Positions 59,855 through 64,000 of a stretch of 64,000 bases of DNA are shown here, one piece after another (positions within the stretch are counted from its first letter, which is position 1; the number at the start of each line of letters is the position of its first letter). A program made the translations under genes and the position numbers. The DNA lies in contig WHVA01000054.1 in NCBI GenBank assembly GCA_015179125.1, positions 124,001 through 188,000 on the forward strand, in the 5' to 3' direction. The stretch is from Gautieria morchelliformis. Lineage: Eukaryota > Basidiomycota > Agaricomycetes > Gomphales > Gomphaceae. The notes below the pieces were generated by a model that saw only the letters and a list, made by a program, of their open reading frames with translations, was not told the DNA's origin and searched no databases.

Positions 59855-60141
59855 CGTGGTTCAGCTCGAAGGGTGCGAACCCTGTGGTTGCGTTGACGTT
59901 GCTGTTGAGGGCAACCTCAACCATCGGGCAACCTCAACCATCGGGCATTTCAATGCCCAATCCTTCTGATCATCTCTGATGACCGTGCGCAATATCTGTC
60001 CTATTGAGCGGTGTGCCTGCTCGGTTGCTCCATCTGTTTGGGGATGGAAGGCAATTGACATGAGGAACTTAGTCCCCATGAGTCACTGTAGTTCAGGCCA
60101 AAAGATCGACGTGAACTTCGAGTCTTGATCTGAGACGATGG
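59855..60141 (-). pseudogene. pol: Integrase core fragment of A2
   Basis: Minus-strand reading gives MGTKFLMSIAFHPQTDGATE and the following QAHRSIGQILRTVIRDDQKD, the Glu-containing part of the integrase core. It breaks near 59,930, where a short duplication (CAACCTCAACCATCGGGCA twice) has been added. The upstream Asp motif runs to 60,141 and is cut by element F. Confidence 0.8.
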
Positions 60142-60590
60142 CACTGGAGGCATGGCAAAATTTCTCAGGTCAGGAAACCCCTTGAAAATTCTATGGAAAT
60201 TCCACGTTTCTTGAGAGCTTCCTAGGATGGGAAATTTAGAGGAAATTTAATATTTTACAAGGGTTTCCAAAGTTCAGGAAATTGTATAAAAATTGTAAAA
60301 ATATGGTCCAGGAAATCGTGAGGAAACTGAGTCCAGAAACTGACAGTTTAACCATGATTTCCTGTCTAAAGAAATCATGAGTAAATTCTAAATTTCCTCA
60401 GATTTTTTTGGTACAGGAAAATATTAGGAAATTCTGCAAATCTTGGCAGGAAATCTTGTGAAAATTTTATATTTCTCTATGATTTCCTGACTCTGGAAAT
60501 TATAGTAAATATTCAGTTTCTAGGAGGAGGAAATTCAAAATATCTCAAAGATATCCTGAGAATTTCCTGGGTTGGGGAATTGTCTAGAAA
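60142..60590 (+). mobile_element. Element 'F': CACTG-ended element, right end not found
   Basis: Starts CACTGGAGGCATGGCAAAATT, resembling the termini of the two fold-back elements. Many AGGAAATT/AATTTCC motifs in both orientations fill the next 440 bp, as in subterminal repeats of CACTA elements. It interrupts the integrase of A2 right after the Asp motif. A matching right end (CCAGTG with the inverse sequence) is not visible; H1 starts soon afterwards. Confidence 0.6.
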
Positions 60591-60609
60591 TTGGAATAGT
60601 ATGTTGACC

Positions 60610-61560
60610 ATGCGCTGGACGGTGCGCTGGTACCGGCGCTGCCAGCGCACGCGGTCGCTGGTACCCGGTGCTTATGGCGGTCGGTTTGCACAAATATTAT
60701 CCCGCGCCCACGCCAAAGGGAAAAACTCCCATTTGTGTGGCATTGCATTTTGCACGCATGCGCAATTCACCACAAAGTGTTGCTGGTGCTTTCTGGCACA
60801 GTCACGTGACCTGTCCTCGTCTTAAATCATGGTTTGATAGCCTTTGAAGGCATGGAATTTTATTTTTTTTGGCTAGTATGATGGATGGGTTCTGATCATC
60901 ATTATTTTCAGCATTTGAGTCGTCGATCGGTTGTAACTGCGCAGGATGAGTCACTCTTTCCCAAGCTGAGGTACAGTGAACTGCAGAGGTCATGTGATGT
61001 GTCTACAACCACCCATGTTGGGTAAGTATTTCCCACGTTGAGTTTGTTCGGACATCTATTTGGCTTTCACCGTAACTCAGTGTGGGAAATACTTACACAA
61101 CATGGGTGGTTGTAGACGCATCACATGACCTCTGGAGTCACTGCACCACAGCCTGGGAAAGGATGACTCATCCTGCGCAGTTACAACTGATCGACGACTC
61201 GAATGTTGAAAATAATGATGACCAGAATCTTATGTAGGGCCAGAAAATCTACCTAGAATCATTTATAAGGGTCCCATCCATCATACTAGCCAAAAAAATA
61301 AAAAAATTCCCTGCCTTCAAAGACTAGCAAATCATGATTTAAGACGAGGGCAGGTCACGTGACTGTGCCAGAAAGCACCACCGCGTGCGGGAACACTTTG
61401 CGGTTAATTGTGCGTGCGCGCAAAATGCAATGCCGCGTGAACGGGAATTTTTCCCTTTGGCGCGGAGTCGGGATAATATTTGTGCACACCGACCGCCATA
61501 GGCGCTGCAGGTACCCGGCGCTGTCAGCGCACACGTGCGCTGGTACACGGCGCTGTCATC
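60610..61560. mobile_element. Fold-back element 'H1' with GC-rich repeat tips
   Basis: This is a large imperfect palindrome about 950 bp long, with its centre near 61,050-61,075. From the tips inward on both arms come GC-rich CGCTGGTACCGGCGCTG units, CACCGACCGCCATA or its inverse, GTCACGTGAC, AAATCATG..TTTAAGACGAG, GCTAGTATGATGGATGGG, GATGAGTCA and ACAACCACCCATGTTG. There is no ORF of note. H2 has the same plan. The class is unknown, and no clean target duplication was found. Confidence 0.75.
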
Positions 61561-62604
61561 AGGAAAAAGGCATGGTGATACGCAGTTCTATGCAGTCCTA
61601 CGTAGCCCATGTAGGACTTATAGGCCTGTAGGACATTGGCCGTTTATGTAGTATACTGTAGTTCACAGGTAGTACTGTCGGCCGTGTAGGCCGATGTAGC
61701 TGTCATGTAGGGCTACATAGCGGACCCACAAGACTACATTGTGCGCTGTACCAAATACATCGCTGCAAGGTAGTTTCGCTGTAGCGCTATGCTGCACACT
61801 GTATTCCCTTGATATCAGCTAGTTTGGAATCAATTTGGCAGGTATTGATGTTTGATTTGCGCTAGTTTAGAATGAATATATCACATAGTACTATCTGGAA
61901 CATGGCCCATGGGCAAATAAAGAGGCAATTGAGCCCTCAATCTACCCCAATCTCAATCCTCATCGGATGATTCAATGGCCTGCGCGGTAAGGGAGAACTT
62001 CATCATGTTGAAGTGCGGCTTTGGGTCACCTTGCAAGATTGGCAGGCGAGCATGCAGTCCACAGATAGCGGCCCAGGTCAAGGCCCTTTGTGAAGGGTTA
62101 ATAATATAGAGGTACTTACTAGTCCTATCACCCGTCGCCAAAGGTCGCCATTCTTCGGTTAGAGCGTGGGATGCAACAAAGCCTGCTCAGTCACGTGAGT
62201 CGGTCTGCGATTATGGAATATCACGCTTTCGGGATCATCAGGTAAAATTGACTCCTTGCGGCTGCCGATGACTGCGCCGCTCACTCCGTTTGGCAGCAGC
62301 ATGTGAAGCAAGTGCTGGAACGGACACATTGCTGGGGTCGGTGACCTTCTCTGTTGCAGTAATTCTGCGCTTCGGTCGACTGCTGTTGGTGATCCCCGAC
62401 ATACGTCTTCAGGCAGGAGGGAAAATTGTGAGAAAGAACTCTGTTTAATGTATATACAGTTGCCGTCCAAATCGAGGCAAAGGTGTACCATATAAGTGCC
62501 GCAAAGCCCAGGCTTAAGCCCAGGGCCTGGGCTTCCGCAACTTAGAAGCCCGGCCCATTTGGTGGGCTCGGCTCGGGCTTGAGCCCGAGCCGAGAGCATC
62601 ACTA
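61561..62604. other. Stretch between H1 and H2, no firm gene
   Basis: 61,580-61,760 is rich in TGTAGG/CTACAT words in both orientations. A minus-strand frame (62,141-61,953; YLYIINPSQRALTWAAICGL) has natural-looking composition but no recognised family. 62,495-62,605 is a GC-rich imperfect palindrome (GGGCTTGAGCCCGAGCC) ending GAGAGCATCACTA, which could be the end of an hAT-type element; its partner was not found. Confidence 0.35.
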
Positions 62605-63165
62605 GCTGGTACCAGCGCTGTCAGCGCAGGCGTGCGCTGGTACCCGGCGCTGTCAGCGCAGGCATGTGCTGGTACCCAGCGCTGTCAGCGCAGGCATGTG
62701 CTGGTAGCCGGCGCTGTCAGTGCACGCGTGCGCCGGTGCACGTCACAGTCAGCGCACTCTTGCGCTGGTACCGGCGCTGTCAGCGCAGGCGTGCGCTGGT
62801 ACTCGGCGCTGTCAGCGCATGCATGCACTGGTGCACGTCGCAGTCAGCGCACTCTTGCGCTGGTACCGGCACTGCCAGCGCATGCAGTCGCTGGCCCCCG
62901 GCGCTGTCAGCGCAGGAATGCTCTGGTAACCGGTGCTGACAGTGCAGGCATGCGCTGGTACCCGGTGCTGTCAGCGCAGGCGTGTGCTGGTACCTGGCGC
63001 TGTCAGCGCAGCGTGTGCTGGTGCACGTCGCTGTCAGCGGAGGCTTGCACTGGTACCGGCGCTGTCAGCGCAGGCATGCGCTGGTACCCGGCGCTGTCAG
63101 CGCACTCTTGCGCTGGTACCGCCGCTGTCAGCGCAGTGTCGCTGGTGCACGTTGCTGTCAGCGCA
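62605..63165. repeat. GC-rich tandem repeats, ~32-bp unit, in the tip of H2
   Basis: About 17-18 units of the form GCTGGTACCCGGCGCTGTCA + GCGCAGGCATGC, with length and base variants (ACTCTTGC, ACGCGTGC). Each unit contains short palindromes such as GGTACC. The plus-strand frames this opens (SAQACAGTRRCQR and variants) are repeat artefacts. H1 tips carry only one to three such units. Confidence 0.88.
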
Positions 63166-64000
63166 GGGTTGTATGGCGGTCACCTTGTACAAAAAGTAAT
63201 ATACCACGCGCGCGCACTCAAGTCTCAAACAAGGCAACTGGCGCCGGCCTGTGCAAAAGCACGGAATTTGCCAGAATGTGTTATGCGTGCATGCGAAATC
63301 GCGCACACGCGATTTCACCGCAACAACGCTCTTGCAAGTGGAGTCTGGCCCAAGTCACGTGACCTCACTGGCTCATAAATCATGATTTTCTACCTGTTCC
63401 ACACATGGAATGTAAATGTTTTTGCCTAGTATGATGGATGGGAGCATAAACATTATCCTAGGGAGATTCTGTGGTACTAAATAAGATTCTGGACACGTTA
63501 TTTTCACATTTCGAGCTGCCGATCGTATGGTAACTCCGCAGGATGAGTCACCCTTTCCCAGGGAAATCATGTGATACGTCTTCAACCACCCGTCCTTTGT
63601 CATCACTTCCCAGGCTGAGTTGCGGTGAAAGCCGAATAGAAGTCTGAAAAAACCCACCCTGGGAAATACTTACACAACATGGGTCGTTGTAGACGCATCA
63701 CATGGGAAAGGGTGACTCATCCTGCCTGCGTAGTTACCATGCGATCGGCGGCTCGAAATGTGAAAATAACGTGTCCAGAATCTTGTTTAGTACCACAAAA
63801 TCTCCCTAGGATAATGTTTATGCTCCCATCCATCATACTAGGCAAAAACATTTACATTCCATGTGTGGAATGGGTAGAAAGTCATGATTTATGAGCCAGT
63901 GAGGTCCCGTGACCTGGGCCAGACTCCACTTGCAAGAGCGTTGTTGCGGTGAAATCGCGTGTGCGCAATTTCGCATGCTCGCATAACACATTCCGGCAAA
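62605..64000. mobile_element. Fold-back element 'H2', cut by the window end
   Basis: The left arm consists of the tandem repeat block 62,605-63,165 and then unique arm sequence 63,166-63,600. The loop is near 63,600-63,660 and the right arm runs from 63,660 to the window end. Matching landmarks on both arms are TAAATCATGA, TAGTATGATGGATGGGAGCA, ACGTTATTTTCACATTTCGA, GATGAGTCACCCTTTCCC and CAAGTCACGTGACCTCACTG or their inverses. The outer right arm, presumably with its own repeat block, lies beyond 64,000. It belongs to the same family as H1. Confidence 0.78.

Larger units (their letters stand above)
51519..60141 (-). mobile_element. Gypsy 'A2': diverged, truncated minus-strand copy of A with nested insertions
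   Basis: The 3' LTR lies at 51,519-52,133, followed leftward-to-rightward by the purine tract, ORF3, chromodomain, integrase C-terminus and integrase core; the rest (RT, gag, 5' LTR) is missing. Insertions inside are a CACTG fold-back in the LTR, D3 (containing D2) in ORF3, E in the integrase, and F at 60,142 where recognisable A sequence stops. The LTR without its insert is 213 bp, the same length as in A. Left flank ATACA (51,514-51,518) could be the target duplication, but the partner is not in view. Protein text differs clearly from A, so this is an older or separate lineage copy. Confidence 0.85.

Noticed and set aside
62605..63165. Regular repeats considered as a CRISPR array
   Set aside because: Units are contiguous with no unique spacers, the genome is fungal and no cas genes are present.
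62632..63378. 248-codon plus-strand frame
   Set aside because: It is the translation of the ~32-bp tandem repeat (repeated RCQR and ALVP-type units) plus fold-back arm sequence, not a gene.

Overview
The window looks like a transposon-dense, intron-rich chromosome of a filamentous basidiomycete, most likely an agaricomycete. The genes have many short introns with GT..AG ends. The recognisable host genes are typical fungal ones: SWC5, calcineurin A, P450s and DUF6533-type membrane proteins. The mobile elements (chromovirus Gypsy, Copia, Plavaka-like, hAT, Mutator-like, Tad-like LINE) are those expected of Agaricomycetes. No bacterial gene, RNA gene or CRISPR array is visible.

Layout. 1-6.7 kb is a host block: SWC5 (minus, cut by the window start), a head-to-head endonuclease/exonuclease/phosphatase gene, and a complete calcineurin A catalytic subunit gene. 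7.6-12.6 kb holds broken elements: a LINE whose RNase H part is inverted relative to its RT part, and a Plavaka-like transposase gene split by a 397-bp CACTG fold-back element. 13,595-31,855 is one chromovirus Gypsy element ('A'), with 213-bp LTRs and target duplication CTTTT. Three later insertions lie inside it: a non-autonomous LTR element ('B', 14,075-17,069), an intact-looking Copia element (20,420-25,674) and a solo LTR ('C', 29,765-30,557). Without them A is about 9.2 kb. It carries gag-protease, RT-RNase H-integrase-chromodomain and a third ORF downstream of pol that I do not recognise.

32-49 kb mixes a minisatellite, a solo LTR ('D1'), a DUF6533-type gene, a truncated CYP51 end, a complete P450 gene and a stack of DNA transposons. 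These are a Mutator-like element with a 9-bp duplication, a TA-flanked repeat ('G') in two copies, two related elements ('L1', 'L2') inserted in one G copy, and a PIF/Harbinger-like MITE. L1 and L2 share their ends but have different interiors; the L2 interior holds spliceable exons of a DUF6533 membrane protein gene. The second G copy lacks L1 and L2 and so supplies the empty sites.

49.9-60.1 kb is an hAT transposase pseudogene interrupted by a second, diverged, minus-strand copy of A ('A2'). A2 is itself interrupted by a CACTG fold-back, by solo LTR D3 (which contains D2), by a 2.4-kb TG..CA element ('E') and by another CACTG-ended element ('F'). 60.6-64.0 kb holds two fold-back elements ('H1', 'H2') whose arms carry GC-rich ~32-bp tandem repeats; H2 runs off the window.

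The host genes do not form a pathway. The main biology here is nested transposition, and target-site duplications let much of the order of events be read. The two most interesting candidates are the conserved third ORF of the A family and the gene-carrying L elements. All boundaries, exon structures and repeat comparisons were read by eye, without alignment software.
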